The notes under the pieces were generated by a model. That model saw only the letters and a list, made by a program, of their open reading frames with translations, was not told where the DNA came from and ran no database searches. The translations under genes were made by a program, and so were the position numbers. From Sphingopyxis sp. L1A2A (GTDB taxonomy: Bacteria; Pseudomonadota; Alphaproteobacteria; Sphingomonadales; Sphingomonadaceae): a stretch of DNA of 34,672 bases. The stretch is taken from contig NZ_SCOT01000032.1 of assembly GCF_005502465.1 (NCBI RefSeq), positions 1 through 34,672 of the forward strand, in the 5' to 3' direction. Below, piece by piece: positions 8,107-17,138 of this stretch (positions are counted from its first letter, which is position 1; each line of letters opens with the position of its first letter).

Positions 8107-9102
8107 TCAATCGGCGAGGCCGTCGAGTGCCAGCAGCGCGAAGGTTGCGAGCCAATGTTCACCCATATAGTCGCCGGTGACATGCGGCAGCGCGGCGGCG
8201 AGGTGGCGCTCTGCGGCGGCTTCGGCGACGGGGGTGACGGGGTGGTCGGGACCGAGCGTCGCGGCGATGGCGCGCCAGTTCCAGGCGCGGCTGAGGTTCA
8301 GGCCGTCGAGATGCGCGATCTTGCCGTCGCTGCGGTCGGACACGGTGGCGGGGGTGAAGAGGGTGGCGGCTTGCTGGTCGGCGGCGCGGGGGAGGAAGGC
8401 GTCGAACCAGGCGGCGAAATCGGTGCCCAAGACCGCGGCCATCAGCTGCGCTTCGCTGAGTGCGGAGGAGAGGAATTCGTCGCCGCCGGGCTCCCACGCC
8501 TGACAGTCGCGGTCCCGGCCGAACCAGTCGCGGGCGCGGGCGTCGATCAGCGCGACGAGCGCGGGGTCGCGAGGTTCGGCCCAGTCGCGCGTGAGGAGGA
8601 GCGCGAAGGCGATGTTGAAATGGGTGCCGACGCGCAACGGATAGGTGAGCTTGGGCAGGAAGGCGTGGAACCGCGCGGCGAAGGCTGCGGCGAGGGGGGC
8701 GAGCGCCGCGGCCCAAGGGGCGTTATGGGCTTCGGTCTCGGCATGAAGAGCGAGGAGCCAGGCCCAGCCATAGGGGCGCTCAAACCCCGCGGCATAGGGG
8801 CGCGACAGAAAGGCGAGTTCGCCCGCGACCTTGTCGGGAACCAGCATGGCGTCGGCGCGGGCGCGGATGTCCGCGGCGATGGGGAGATCCGGGAAGCGGC
8901 GCGCGAGGCGGAGAATCTGCCACCAGCCGTGGACGCAGCTGTGCCAGTCGAAGCTGCCATGAAAGATCGGGTGGTGGTCGCGTGGGGGCTTGGCGTCTTC
9001 GGGGCCGTTCAGGACGAGGTCCATCTTGTAGGGATATTCGCGGCCGAGGTGGGAGAGGGTGGCGGCGGCGAAGCGGGCGGCGTGGTCGGGGGTGAGGGTC
9101 AT
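8107..9102 (-). CDS. DUF2891 family protein
   Basis: A 331-residue soluble protein matching the DUF2891 family by eye. It has the conserved N-terminal HPIFHGSFDWHSCVHGWW segment, FERPYGWAWLLAL in the middle, YPLRVGTHFNIAFAL and the C-terminal GDYMGEHWLATFAL. The many conserved His, Asp and Trp residues and the predicted all-helical toroid-like fold recall sugar- or metabolite-active enzymes, but no activity is established to my knowledge. The gene follows DUF979 on the same strand after a repeat-filled gap. Linkage of DUF2891 with DUF969, DUF979 and an oxoprolinase supports a role in using pyroglutamyl compounds, which remains inference. Confidence 0.82.
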   Translation of the reverse strand: MTLTPDHAARFAAATLSHLGREYPYKMDLVLNGPEDAKPPRDHHPIFHGSFDWHSCVHGWWQILRLARRFPDLPIAADIRARADAMLVPDKVAGELAFLSRPYAAGFERPYGWAWLLALHAETEAHNAPWAAALAPLAAAFAARFHAFLPKLTYPLRVGTHFNIAFALLLTRDWAEPRDPALVALIDARARDWFGRDRDCQAWEPGGDEFLSSALSEAQLMAAVLGTDFAAWFDAFLPRAADQQAATLFTPATVSDRSDGKIAHLDGLNLSRAWNWRAIAATLGPDHPVTPVAEAAAERHLAAALPHVTGDYMGEHWLATFALLALDGLAD

Positions 9103-9124
9103 GACGGCATCCTAATCAACTCGG

Positions 9125-9249
9125 TCCTCCCTGTCGCGTAGCGATGGGGAGGTGGCAGCGCGGAGCGCTGACGGAGGGGCTGTGGCGCGGCCCCTCCACC
9201 ACGCGCTTCGCGCGCGGTCCCCCTCCCCATGGCTTCGCCACAGGGAGGA
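9125..9249. repeat. palindromic repeat element, intergenic copy
   Basis: About 125-bp element with terminal inverted repeats (TCCTCCCTGT and ACAGGGAGGA) and internal complementary blocks. It fills most of the gap between the DUF979 stop and the DUF2891 start. Blocks such as GATGGGGAGGTGGCAGC, CTGACGGAGGGG and GGTCCCCCTCCCCAT are shared, in reverse orientation, with the element inside the 5-oxoprolinase gene at 12553-12698, so both belong to one dispersed family. It is a likely non-autonomous palindromic element. Confidence 0.75.
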
Positions 9250-9250
9250 T

Positions 9251-10189
9251 TTAGAAAGCAAACAACCAGATGAAGACGATATTCACCGCCAGCAACGGCA
9301 GCGCGGTGCCGATCTGCGCCTTGATCACGCCATAGGGGTTTTTGAGTTCGAGCAGCGCCGCGGGGACGAGGTTGAAGTTCGCCGCCATCGGGGTCATCAG
9401 CGTGCCGCAGAAGCCCGCGAGCATGCCGATCGCCGCGACGACCGCGGGGTCGCCGCCATATTGCTTGATCAGCAAGGGCATACCCACCGCGGCGAGCATC
9501 ACCGGGAAGGCGGCGAAGGCGTTGCCCATGACCATCGTGAACAGCGCCATGCCGAGCCCGAAGGCGAGGACGGCGCCGAACAGGCTGCCCTGCGGGATCG
9601 CGGTGCCGATAAGGTCGCCGACGACCTCGCCGACCCCGGCGAGCGCGAACACCGCGCCGAGGCTGGCGAGCATCTGCGGCAGGATCGCCGCCCAGCCGAC
9701 CGCGTCGAGCAGGCGGCGGCCTTGCTGCGCGGGGAGGAGGAGCGGCGGTTTGAGGCGCGCCATGCCAACCGCAAGCGCGATGAGCACGCCGAGGGCGAGC
9801 GAGATCAGCGTCGCCTGTTTGGGGTCGGCGAGGCCGGGGAGCCATTTGAATAAAAAGGTACCCGCGAGCGCGGCGGCGGGAATGATCAGCGCGACGAGGA
9901 GGAGGAAGGGGCCATGCTTTGCGGCGCGTGTCGCCTGCACGTCGGCGGGGACATCGCCGCCGGGGGCGCGGCCGATCTGGCCCGTGCCGGCAATCGCGAC
10001 GAGCGCGAGGACGAGCAGGCCGTTGCCGAAATCGCCAAGATAATCGCCGCCGAGCATCGACAGCGCGAGCAATCCCCAGAAGGCGGCGTTGCCGAAGCGT
10101 TTGGGGTTGCTGCGGTCCAGCGCGCCGAGCACCGCGAACAGCGCGAAGGTCAGGCCCGCGAGGACGTAAACGAAGCCGAGGGTGATCAT
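9251..10189 (-). CDS. DUF979 membrane protein (probable 5-oxoproline transporter component)
   Basis: Inner-membrane protein of 312 residues with about eight to nine hydrophobic segments, beginning MITLGFVYVLAGLTFALFAV. It matches the DUF979 family, which is nearly always encoded next to DUF969. The ATG at 10189 overlaps the DUF969 stop by four bases (ATGA), showing translational coupling. Known context of the family, beside oxoprolinase or pyroglutamyl-peptidase genes, supports a role as one subunit of a 5-oxoproline or related anion transporter. Transport has not been shown by anything in this sequence. A palindromic repeat abuts the 3' end. Confidence 0.87.
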   Translation of the reverse strand: MITLGFVYVLAGLTFALFAVLGALDRSNPKRFGNAAFWGLLALSMLGGDYLGDFGNGLLVLALVAIAGTGQIGRAPGGDVPADVQATRAAKHGPFLLLVALIIPAAALAGTFLFKWLPGLADPKQATLISLALGVLIALAVGMARLKPPLLLPAQQGRRLLDAVGWAAILPQMLASLGAVFALAGVGEVVGDLIGTAIPQGSLFGAVLAFGLGMALFTMVMGNAFAAFPVMLAAVGMPLLIKQYGGDPAVVAAIGMLAGFCGTLMTPMAANFNLVPAALLELKNPYGVIKAQIGTALPLLAVNIVFIWLFAF

Positions 10190-10860
10190 GCCGCCGCCTC
10201 CGTCTTGGCCGCCATGCGCCGGTCGAGGCGGCGGAGGCGAAAGCCGTGGATCAGGAAGGCGGCGATCGCGGTCGGGATTGCCCAGAGCGAGAAATGCAGC
10301 GGCTCGATCTGATAGCCATAGCCTTCGAGCACGCCCTTCATCAGCAGGATCGAACCGATGGCGAGGAAGATATCTTCGCCGAAAAACAGCCCGATATTGT
10401 CGGTCGCGGCGGCGTGCGCCTTGACCTCTTCGCGCTGGTCGTCGGTGAGCGCGGGGTTCGCGGCCTCGGCGGCGGCTTCGGCCATGGGGGCTACGAGCGG
10501 ACGAACGGTCTGGGCGTGGCCCGCGACCGAGGTGAGGCCGACAGCGGCCATGCCCTGACGGAGCAAGAGATAGCCGGTGAGCAGGCGGCCGAGCGTCGCG
10601 CCCTTCATGCGGCCGATCAGGGTGCGCGCGTGCTGCTGGAGGCCATAGGCTTCGAGCAGACCGATGACGGGGAGGACGATCCAGATGATCGAGACATAAC
10701 GCGTGTCGTTGAACGCCTTGCCAAAGGCGGCGATAATCGCGGCGATATCGAGCCCCGCGGCGAGCCCGGTGGCGAGCGCCGAGGCCATGATGACGAGCAG
10801 CGGATTGAAGCGCAGCACGAAGCCCGCGATGATGATGAGGATGCCGATCAGGACGAGCAT
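10186..10860 (-). CDS. DUF969 membrane protein (probable 5-oxoproline transporter component)
   Basis: Inner-membrane protein of 224 residues matching DUF969. The N-terminal hydrophobic stretch (MLVLIGILIIIAGFVLRFNP), a GLLEAYGLQQHARTLI segment, the GYLLLRQGMAAVGL region and NIGLFFGEDIFLAIGSILLM are family-like. It is coupled to the DUF979 gene by a four-base overlap, and the two products probably act together in the membrane. It lies downstream of the 5-oxoprolinase gene on the same strand, separated only by a REP-like pair, which suggests it imports the enzyme's substrate. Confidence 0.88.
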   Translation of the reverse strand: MLVLIGILIIIAGFVLRFNPLLVIMASALATGLAAGLDIAAIIAAFGKAFNDTRYVSIIWIVLPVIGLLEAYGLQQHARTLIGRMKGATLGRLLTGYLLLRQGMAAVGLTSVAGHAQTVRPLVAPMAEAAAEAANPALTDDQREEVKAHAAATDNIGLFFGEDIFLAIGSILLMKGVLEGYGYQIEPLHFSLWAIPTAIAAFLIHGFRLRRLDRRMAAKTEAAA

Positions 10861-10874
10861 GGGTTACGCTCTTT

Positions 10875-10952
10875 CTTCGTCATTCCCGCGAAAGCGGGAA
10901 CCCGGTTGCAACGGTTGCTCGCTGGGTCCCCGCTTTCGCGGGAATGACGAAG
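10875..10952. repeat. REP-like palindrome pair, copy 1
   Basis: Two inverted copies of CGTCATTCCCGCGAAAGCGG-type sequence (28-base arms, one mismatch) flank a short loop. Each arm also folds alone (CCCGC-GAAA-GCGGG). The pair sits in the gap between the 5-oxoprolinase stop and the DUF969 start. The same family recurs at 32886-32960. It could modulate expression across the operon by forming mRNA hairpins. Confidence 0.85.
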
Positions 10953-10975
10953 TTTTGGGCGGTCCCGATTGCAAA

Positions 10976-13900
10976 TTATTCCTCCCCCGATTTTCCGTAG
11001 CCGCCGCCGCCGGGCGTTTCGATCACGAAGGCATCGCCCGCAGCAAGGTCGGCGCTGCCGGTAGCGCCGAGCGCTTCGGTCGTGCCGTCGGCGCGTTCGA
11101 CCCAGTTGCGCCCCGGGGTGGCGTCGGCGCCGCCCGCGAGGCCGCTGGGCGCGATCCTGCGGCGATTGGCGAGGATGTTCGCGGCCATCGGCTCGCGGAA
11201 GCGGATGCGGCGGGTGGCGCCGTCGCCGCCCGTCCATTGGCCTGCGCCGCCGGAACCTTTGCGGATCGCAAATTCCTCGACGATCACCGGGAAGCGCGCC
11301 TCCATCACCTCGGGGTCGGTCATCCGGCTGTTGGTCATATGCGTCTGGATGACGCTGGTGCCGTTGAAGCCGGGACCGGCGCCCGAGCCGCCGGCGATCG
11401 TTTCATAATATTGGTGGGCGTCGTTGCCGAAGGTGAAATTGTTCATCGTCCCCTGTGCTGGCGCCATCGCGCCGAAGGCGGCGAACAGCGCGTCGGTGAT
11501 GACCTGGCTGGTTTCGACATTGCCCGCGACGACCGCGGCGGGATAGCTGGGCGAGAGCATCGAGTCTTCGGGAACGATCAGCGTGACGGGGGCGAGGCAG
11601 CCTTCGTTCATCGGGATCGGGTCGTCGAGCATCGTGCGCAGGACGTAGAGGACGGCGGCGCGGACGACAGGGAGCGGTGCGTTGAAATTGTCGGGCAGGG
11701 TGGCGCTGGAGCCGGTGAAGTCGATGGTGACGTGGCGCGCATCGCGATCGACCGTCACCGCGACGACGACCTCGGCGCCATTGTCCATCGCGTAGCGAAA
11801 TTGGCCGTCGCCGAGCCGCGCGAGGAGCTGGCGGACCGCGGCTTCGGCCTGATCCTGACCGTGCACCATATAGGCGGCGACGGTCGCCGCGCCGTGCGCG
11901 GCGGAGAGGTCGGCGAGCGCGCTGGCGCCGCGCTGGCAGGCGGCGACCTGCGCCTTCAGATCGGCGATGTTGAGCGCGGGGTTGCGCGCCGGGAAGGGGC
12001 TATCGATCAGATGCGCGGCGATCGCGGCGTCGCGGAAATGTCCGTCGTCGACGAGGAGGATATTGTCGAAGATGATGCCTTCGTCCTCGATGCTGCGGCT
12101 GTTCGGCGGCATCGATCCCGGCGCGATGCCGCCAAGGTCGGCGTGATGGCCGCGCGCGGCGACAAAAAAGGCGGGGGCAGGCTGATCGGCGACGAACACC
12201 GGCATGATGACGGTGATGTCGGGGAGGTGGGTGCCGCCGTCGTAGGGAGCGTTAAGCGCGTAAGCGTCGCCGCGCCTCAGGCCGCGTCCGTCGCGCGGGA
12301 TGCCGTCCGCCCCGGACCCGCGCTGGCGCAATATGGTGCGCACGCTTTCGCCCATCGAGCCGAGGTGGACGGGCATATGCGGGGCGTTGGCGACGAGGCG
12401 GCCGGTGCCGTCGAAGATCGCGCAGGAAAAGTCGAGCCGCTCGCGGATGTTGATCGACGAGGCGCTGTGCTGCAGCGCGCCGCCCATTTCCTCGGCGATC
12501 GCCATGAACAGGCTGTTGAAGATTTCGAGGCGGACGGGGTCGGGTTCGGATTGATCCTCCCCATTGCCTTGCGATGGGGAGGGGGACCGCCCGAAGGATG
12601 GTGGAGGGGTCGAGAGCGCCGCGCTCGCTTCGCTCGCGACCCCTCCGTCAGCCCCTGCGGGGCTGCCACCTCCCCATCGCGAGTCGATGGGGAGGATCGT
12701 CGAGGCCTTGCTGAGCCGCAACGTGCCCTCATGCTCCACGATCGCCGTCCACCCCGGTTCGACCACCGTTGTGGAAAGTGCGTCGATGATGATCGCGGGA
12801 CCGGGGATGTCGCGGTCCGGCGCGAGGTTGACGCGCTGGTGGAGCGGGACAGCGTGCGATGCCCCGGCGAGCCAAGTGGTGACGGTTTCGGGGGCGGTTT
12901 CGGCGCCGGGCGCAGGGGGTGGCAGCGTCGCCTGCGCGTCGCTCGCCTCGGTCAGTTCGACGCGGATGCGGTCGACGACGAGGTTGTTGTGCGGGGCGTA
13001 GCCGAAGCGTTGGCGGAAGGCGGCGGCGAAGGCGGTGGCGACGTCTGCAGGCGGCGCGAGCGGCAGTTCGATCGCATTGTCGCTGTCGGCGAGGCGGACG
13101 AACAGCAGGGTTTCGCGGCTGGTGTCGGCGCCAGGCGTCAGGTCGGCGCGTGCTTGCGCGGATAGCTCGGTTTCGACCGCGGCGAGGGCGGCGGTGCAAT
13201 CGGCGTCGAGCGTCAACGCCAGCGTGCGTTCGCGGATCGCCGACGGGCGCGCGAGCCCCATGCCATAGGCCGAGAGTACCCCGGCGAGCGGGTGGAGGAG
13301 GATTTCATCGACCCCGAGCGCGTCGGCGACGAGGCAGACATGCTGGCCCGCGGCGCCGCCGAAGCCGACGAGGCTGTAGCCCTGTGTCACATCATGGCCG
13401 CGCGCGATGGTGATGCGTTTGATTGCGTTTGCCATCTGCTGGACCGCGATGCTCAGCAGGCCTTCGGCGAGGGCGGCGGGGGTGATGTTGCCGACTTCGG
13501 CGGCCATGGCGGCGAATTTTCGTGCGACGACATCGCGGTCGAGCGGCTGGTCGCCGCGCGGGCCAAAGAGTTTGGGGAAATGATCGGGCTGGATCTTGCC
13601 GAGCAGGACGTTGCAGTCGGTGACCGTCAATGGCCCGCCGCGGCCATAGGCGGCGGGGCCGGGATTCGCCCCCGCGCTTTCGGGGCCGACCGACAGCCGC
13701 GCGCCGTCCCAGCGGCAGATCGAGCCTCCCCCGGCGGCAACGGTATGAATACGCAGCATCGGGGCGCGGATGCGCGTGCCCGCAACGATCGTTTCATTGT
13801 CGCGCTCGAGGCGTCCGGCATAGTGGCTGACGTCGGTCGAGGTGCCCCCCATGTCGAAGCCGATCAGGCGGGTCTTGCCGAGCGGCGCGGCGCTGCCGAC

Positions 13901-14704
13901 CATGCCGACGATGCCGCCCGCGGGCCCGGAGAGGATTGCATCGCGGCCGTGGAAAGCGGCGGCGGAGGCAAGGCCGCCCGAGCTTTTCATGAACTGCGGG
14001 TCGACGCCGTCTCCGAGTTGCGCGACGAATTGCCGGACATAATGGTGGAGGACGGGCGAGAGATAGGCGTCGGCGAGCGTCGTGTCGCCGCGGCCGATCA
14101 GCTTGATCAGCGCGCTGACATCGTGGCTGGTCGAGATTTGGGTGAAGCCGAGGTCGGCGGCGATGGCGGCGAGGCGCTGTTCGTGGTCGGGGTAGCGGTA
14201 GCCGTGCATCAGCACGATCGCGATGCTGGTGAGGCCGCGGTCGCGCGCGGATTGCAGCGCGGCGCGCGCGGCATCCTCGTCGAGCGGGGTCAGGATTTCG
14301 CCGCCGGGGCCGACGCGCTCGGCGATCTCCGCAACCGCAGCGTGCGGGGGCGGGATGCGGTCGAGGCGGCGGGCGAACAAGTCGGGGCGGTCCTGATAGC
14401 CGATGGTCAGCGCGTCGCCGAAGCCGCGGGTGATCGCGAGCAGCGTTGGTTCGCCCTTGCGTTCGAGCAGCGCGTTGGTGGCCACCGTGCTGCCCATGCG
14501 GATCGCGAGCGGCGGCAGCGCGCCGCCCGCCGCACCGGTCAGGTCGCGGATCGCGCCGACCGCGGCGTCGCCGGGACGCGCGGGGTCTTCGCTGAGATAT
14601 TTGGTGGTGACGACAACGCCGTCGGGCGACCGCGCGACGACATCGGTAAAGGTGCCGCCGCGGTCGATCCAGATCTGCCAGCGGTCGTCAGTTTGCAGGG
14701 CCAT
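10976..14704 (-). CDS. ATP-hydrolysing 5-oxoprolinase (HyuA-HyuB fusion)
   Basis: Cytoplasmic enzyme of 1242 residues that opens 5-oxo-L-proline to L-glutamate using ATP, a step of glutathione or pyroglutamate turnover. The N-terminal half is HyuA-like: [13 protein letters not shown] near the start, [10 protein letters not shown] and [14 protein letters not shown]. The C-terminal half is HyuB-like, starting near [20 protein letters not shown] and containing [27 protein letters not shown] and [15 protein letters not shown] at 14704 overlaps the end of the kinase gene by 17 bases. Upstream in-frame codons are a TTG-started extension without support. The linker between the halves is encoded by an inserted palindromic repeat (12553-12698). 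A related hydantoinase or acetone-carboxylase-like activity is possible, but the full fusion and the DUF969/979 context favour oxoprolinase. Confidence 0.92.
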   Translation of the reverse strand: MALQTDDRWQIWIDRGGTFTDVVARSPDGVVVTTKYLSEDPARPGDAAVGAIRDLTGAAGGALPPLAIRMGSTVATNALLERKGEPTLLAITRGFGDALTIGYQDRPDLFARRLDRIPPPHAAVAEIAERVGPGGEILTPLDEDAARAALQSARDRGLTSIAIVLMHGYRYPDHEQRLAAIAADLGFTQISTSHDVSALIKLIGRGDTTLADAYLSPVLHHYVRQFVAQLGDGVDPQFMKSSGGLASAAAFHGRDAILSGPAGGIVGMVGSAAPLGKTRLIGFDMGGTSTDVSHYAGRLERDNETIVAGTRIRAPMLRIHTVAAGGGSICRWDGARLSVGPESAGANPGPAAYGRGGPLTVTDCNVLLGKIQPDHFPKLFGPRGDQPLDRDVVARKFAAMAAEVGNITPAALAEGLLSIAVQQMANAIKRITIARGHDVTQGYSLVGFGGAAGQHVCLVADALGVDEILLHPLAGVLSAYGMGLARPSAIRERTLALTLDADCTAALAAVETELSAQARADLTPGADTSRETLLFVRLADSDNAIELPLAPPADVATAFAAAFRQRFGYAPHNNLVVDRIRVELTEASDAQATLPPPAPGAETAPETVTTWLAGASHAVPLHQRVNLAPDRDIPGPAIIIDALSTTVVEPGWTAIVEHEGTLRLSKASTILPIDSRWGGGSPAGADGGVASEASAALSTPPPSFGRSPSPSQGNGEDQSEPDPVRLEIFNSLFMAIAEEMGGALQHSASSINIRERLDFSCAIFDGTGRLVANAPHMPVHLGSMGESVRTILRQRGSGADGIPRDGRGLRRGDAYALNAPYDGGTHLPDITVIMPVFVADQPAPAFFVAARGHHADLGGIAPGSMPPNSRSIEDEGIIFDNILLVDDGHFRDAAIAAHLIDSPFPARNPALNIADLKAQVAACQRGASALADLSAAHGAATVAAYMVHGQDQAEAAVRQLLARLGDGQFRYAMDNGAEVVVAVTVDRDARHVTIDFTGSSATLPDNFNAPLPVVRAAVLYVLRTMLDDPIPMNEGCLAPVTLIVPEDSMLSPSYPAAVVAGNVETSQVITDALFAAFGAMAPAQGTMNNFTFGNDAHQYYETIAGGSGAGPGFNGTSVIQTHMTNSRMTDPEVMEARFPVIVEEFAIRKGSGGAGQWTGGDGATRRIRFREPMAANILANRRRIAPSGLAGGADATPGRNWVERADGTTEALGATGSADLAAGDAFVIETPGGGGYGKSGEE
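12553..12698. repeat. palindromic repeat element inserted in frame in the oxoprolinase gene
   Basis: A 146-bp element bounded by perfect 12-base terminal inverted repeats (GATCCTCCCCAT and ATGGGGAGGATC), with further internal complementary blocks. It shares blocks with the intergenic copy at 9125-9249. It lies wholly inside the coding frame, at the junction between the HyuA-like and HyuB-like parts. It is translated as a Gly/Ser/Pro/Ala-rich linker running from about PIDSRWGGG to [10 protein letters not shown]. The frame is not broken. Confidence 0.85.
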
Positions 14705-16307
14705 TGTCCGGCCAGCGAATGACGATGGCGAGGCTGTTGTCAACCGCGCTGCGTTGCCAGCTGCCCTTCAGCTGCCGTTCGATCAGCGAGCGGATGAAGT
14801 GGGTGCCAAAGCTCTCGCTGTCGATCTGCGGGGTTTCGGGCAGGCCGCTTTCGGTCCAGCTGAGCTCGATATCGCCGCCGTCGCGGCGCCAGCCGACGAC
14901 GAGGTCGCCGTGCCCCGCGAGCGCGCCATATTTGATGCTGTTGGTCACGAATTCGTGGATCGCGAGCGACAGCGCCTGCGCGCCTTCGTCGTCGAGGCTG
15001 ACGTCGGGGCCAGTGGTCGCGGCGAGCCGGTCGGGCGACCAGCCGGCGAGTTCGAGTTCGCGGCGGACGATCTTGCCCAGTTCGACGCTGTCGACGGCGC
15101 CGGTGACCAGCATCTGCTTGGCGTCGGACAGCGCGCGCATACGGCCGTCGAACTTGGTCTCGAATTCCTCGAGGCTGGACGATTCGCGCAAGGTGATCCG
15201 CGCCAGCGCGCCGATGCGCGCAAAGGCGTTTTTCATCCGGTGCGCCATTTCGCCGATCATCAATTCGCGGTCTTCGGCGTGGCGGGCCTTTTCCTCGGCC
15301 AGCCGCTGCAGCGTGCCGACGCGGCGTTGCTGGACGCGGTGGAGCTGGGTCGCGAGCAGCGCCAGCGCGACGCCGAAGAGCAGGATGCCGAGCGGGCGGC
15401 CGAGCCGTTCGAGCAAGCGGCCATAGGATATCCGCATCGTCCATTGGCGGTCGGCGACGCGCAGCACCTGCTGATGCGCGTCCCAGCCCATCGCGCCCTT
15501 GCGAAAGACGAGCGGCGCCGCGGGGCCTTCGCCGGCATAGACCTCGATCCCGTCGATGCCATCGAGCTGTGACCCGAGCACCGCTTTCATCATGTCGTGG
15601 GTGCGGAAGGGCGCATAGACGAACCCCTCGACCGCGCGGGTGCCGGGCGCGGTCGCGAGCGTGTCGGGGTTGGTGCCAACCGGGCTGCGGGCATAGACCG
15701 GAAGGTAGATCAGGAACCCCGGCTGCTTGACCTTTGACGCCTTTTCCTGCGCCAGCTGGACGATGCCGCTTGCGGCGGGCTGGCCGGTTTGCCACGCGCG
15801 GCGCATCGCGGCGCGGCGCGTCGGTTCGCTGTACATGTCGAAACCGAGCGCGGCATTGCGGCGCGGGGTATAGGGTTCGACCAGCACCACGGCAAAACCG
15901 ATCGGCTGATCGGTCGTCGGCCACACCTTGATATCGCGGCTGTAATTTTCGCGCAGCTTGGCTTCGAGCGCGGCGGGCGTTCCGGCGCGCATCGCGGCCG
16001 CGATGCCGACGCCTTCCATGCCCGGCGCCTGCACCTGTGGCTGGAGCGCGGCGAGATAGGCGCGGATGCCGGGACCGCTGGCGGCGCTGTCGGACTGATA
16101 GAGGGCACGCACGCCCTTCAGCACCGCGACATGATCGTGCAGCCGCATGTTGACCTGGGTTGCGACGCGCTCGGCCTGTTCGGCCTCGTCCGACTGGTTG
16201 TAGAAAAAGCTGGCGGCGGCGGCGGCGGCGGCGGCGAGCAGGATGACCAAGCCGACAAACCGGACGAGCAACGCCAACAGCCGATCAGCCCATGAATTCG
16301 GGCGCAT
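14688..16307 (-). CDS. CHASE-domain sensor histidine kinase, HWE family
   Basis: Inner-membrane sensor kinase of 539 residues. TM helix 1 (about 10-36) includes a run of alanines. A periplasmic CHASE-type sensor follows (PGMEGVGIAAAM, VEPYTPRRNAALGFDM, GFVYAPFRTHDMM), then TM helix 2 near 310-330 (LGILLFGVALALLATQL). The cytoplasmic kinase has an HWE/HisKA_2-type phospho-site, His356 in GEMAHRMKNAF, and an ATP-binding N-box with Asn456 in HEFVTNSIKYG. The open frame extends to 17000, but ATG at 16307 starts the membrane anchor and is preferred. The 3' end overlaps the 5-oxoprolinase start by 17 bases, so the two are probably co-transcribed. CHASE ligands are usually small molecules. Confidence 0.9.
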   Translation of the reverse strand: MRPNSWADRLLALLVRFVGLVILLAAAAAAAASFFYNQSDEAEQAERVATQVNMRLHDHVAVLKGVRALYQSDSAASGPGIRAYLAALQPQVQAPGMEGVGIAAAMRAGTPAALEAKLRENYSRDIKVWPTTDQPIGFAVVLVEPYTPRRNAALGFDMYSEPTRRAAMRRAWQTGQPAASGIVQLAQEKASKVKQPGFLIYLPVYARSPVGTNPDTLATAPGTRAVEGFVYAPFRTHDMMKAVLGSQLDGIDGIEVYAGEGPAAPLVFRKGAMGWDAHQQVLRVADRQWTMRISYGRLLERLGRPLGILLFGVALALLATQLHRVQQRRVGTLQRLAEEKARHAEDRELMIGEMAHRMKNAFARIGALARITLRESSSLEEFETKFDGRMRALSDAKQMLVTGAVDSVELGKIVRRELELAGWSPDRLAATTGPDVSLDDEGAQALSLAIHEFVTNSIKYGALAGHGDLVVGWRRDGGDIELSWTESGLPETPQIDSESFGTHFIRSLIERQLKGSWQRSAVDNSLAIVIRWPDNGPAN

Positions 16308-16481
16308 TGAGTTCAGTCCTGCCTGCTGGCTGCCGCAGCAGCGCCCCCCTCGCGGTCCCGATGTTCCACGCCGCGCAGCCGATAGCAAGAATATTTCGTG
16401 CAAGCCTGGCAGGGTCGACGATGGGTTGCGGACCGCAACCTTTTGCCTATGATAACGGCACACAGGATCGGGAGAGATGCG

Positions 16482-17138
16482 ATGATTATCTATGGCTCGC
16501 TGGTGTCGCCTTTTGTGCGCAAATTGCTCGCGTATCTGGGCGAAAAGGGGATCGATTTCGAGCTGAAGGGGGTCGGGATCGGCGATCCCGATCCGGGGTT
16601 CCGCGCCGCGTCGCCGCTGGGCAAGATGCCGGCGATGGAGGATGACGGCTTCACGTTGGCCGATTCGAGCGCGATCATCCATTATCTGGAAGCGAAATAT
16701 CCCGAACCGGCGCTGATCCCGACCGATCCGCAGGAGCGTGGGCGGGTGATCTGGTGGGACGAATTTGGCGACACGGTGCTGGCGGCGTGCGGCGGCAAGA
16801 TGTTCTTCAACCGTATCGTTGCGCCGAAATTCCTGGGGCGCGAGGGCGATCTGGCGGCAGCGGCGCTGGCCGAGAGCGAGGAGCTGCCCAAGCTGCTGGC
16901 GTATCTGGAAAGCGCGATCCCGGCGTCGGGGTTTCTGGTCGGCGACCGGCTGACGCTGGCCGACCTGGCGGTGGCGTCGCCGCTGATGAATTTGCGCCAC
17001 TGCGGCTGTGGGGTCGATGCCGCGGCCTATCCCAAGGCCGCGGCGTGGAGCGAGGCGATCCTGTCGCGCCCGAGCATCGCGCCGTGGATCGCCAAGGAAG
17101 AACGGATGATGGCCCGGGTGATGGCGCCGGCGTCATAG
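16482..17138 (+). CDS. glutathione S-transferase family protein
   Basis: Cytoplasmic GST-fold protein of 218 residues. The thioredoxin-like N-domain reads MIIYGSLVSPFVRKLLAYL, with a Ser or Tyr near the start as the likely glutathione-activating residue. It is followed by the cis-Pro motif GKMPAM and DSSAIIHYLE, which contact glutathione. The helical C-domain has the usual GDRLTLADLAVASPL capping segment. ATG at 16482 has GGGAGA upstream. The frame from 16398 has no support. The gene diverges from the kinase gene and converges with chrA, overlapping its 3' end by 6 bases. Substrate class cannot be judged. Confidence 0.93.
   Translation: MIIYGSLVSPFVRKLLAYLGEKGIDFELKGVGIGDPDPGFRAASPLGKMPAMEDDGFTLADSSAIIHYLEAKYPEPALIPTDPQERGRVIWWDEFGDTVLAACGGKMFFNRIVAPKFLGREGDLAAAALAESEELPKLLAYLESAIPASGFLVGDRLTLADLAVASPLMNLRHCGCGVDAAAYPKAAAWSEAILSRPSIAPWIAKEERMMARVMAPAS

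Noticed and set aside
10703..13165. Long plus-strand open frame of 820 codons opposite the DUF969 and oxoprolinase genes
   Set aside because: It is a GC-bias shadow. The minus strand encodes clear DUF969 and HyuB-type motifs, while this frame has no recognisable domain and crosses a REP pair.
16308..17000. N-terminal extension of the sensor-kinase frame
   Set aside because: It runs opposite the GST gene and would precede the natural membrane anchor at 16307.
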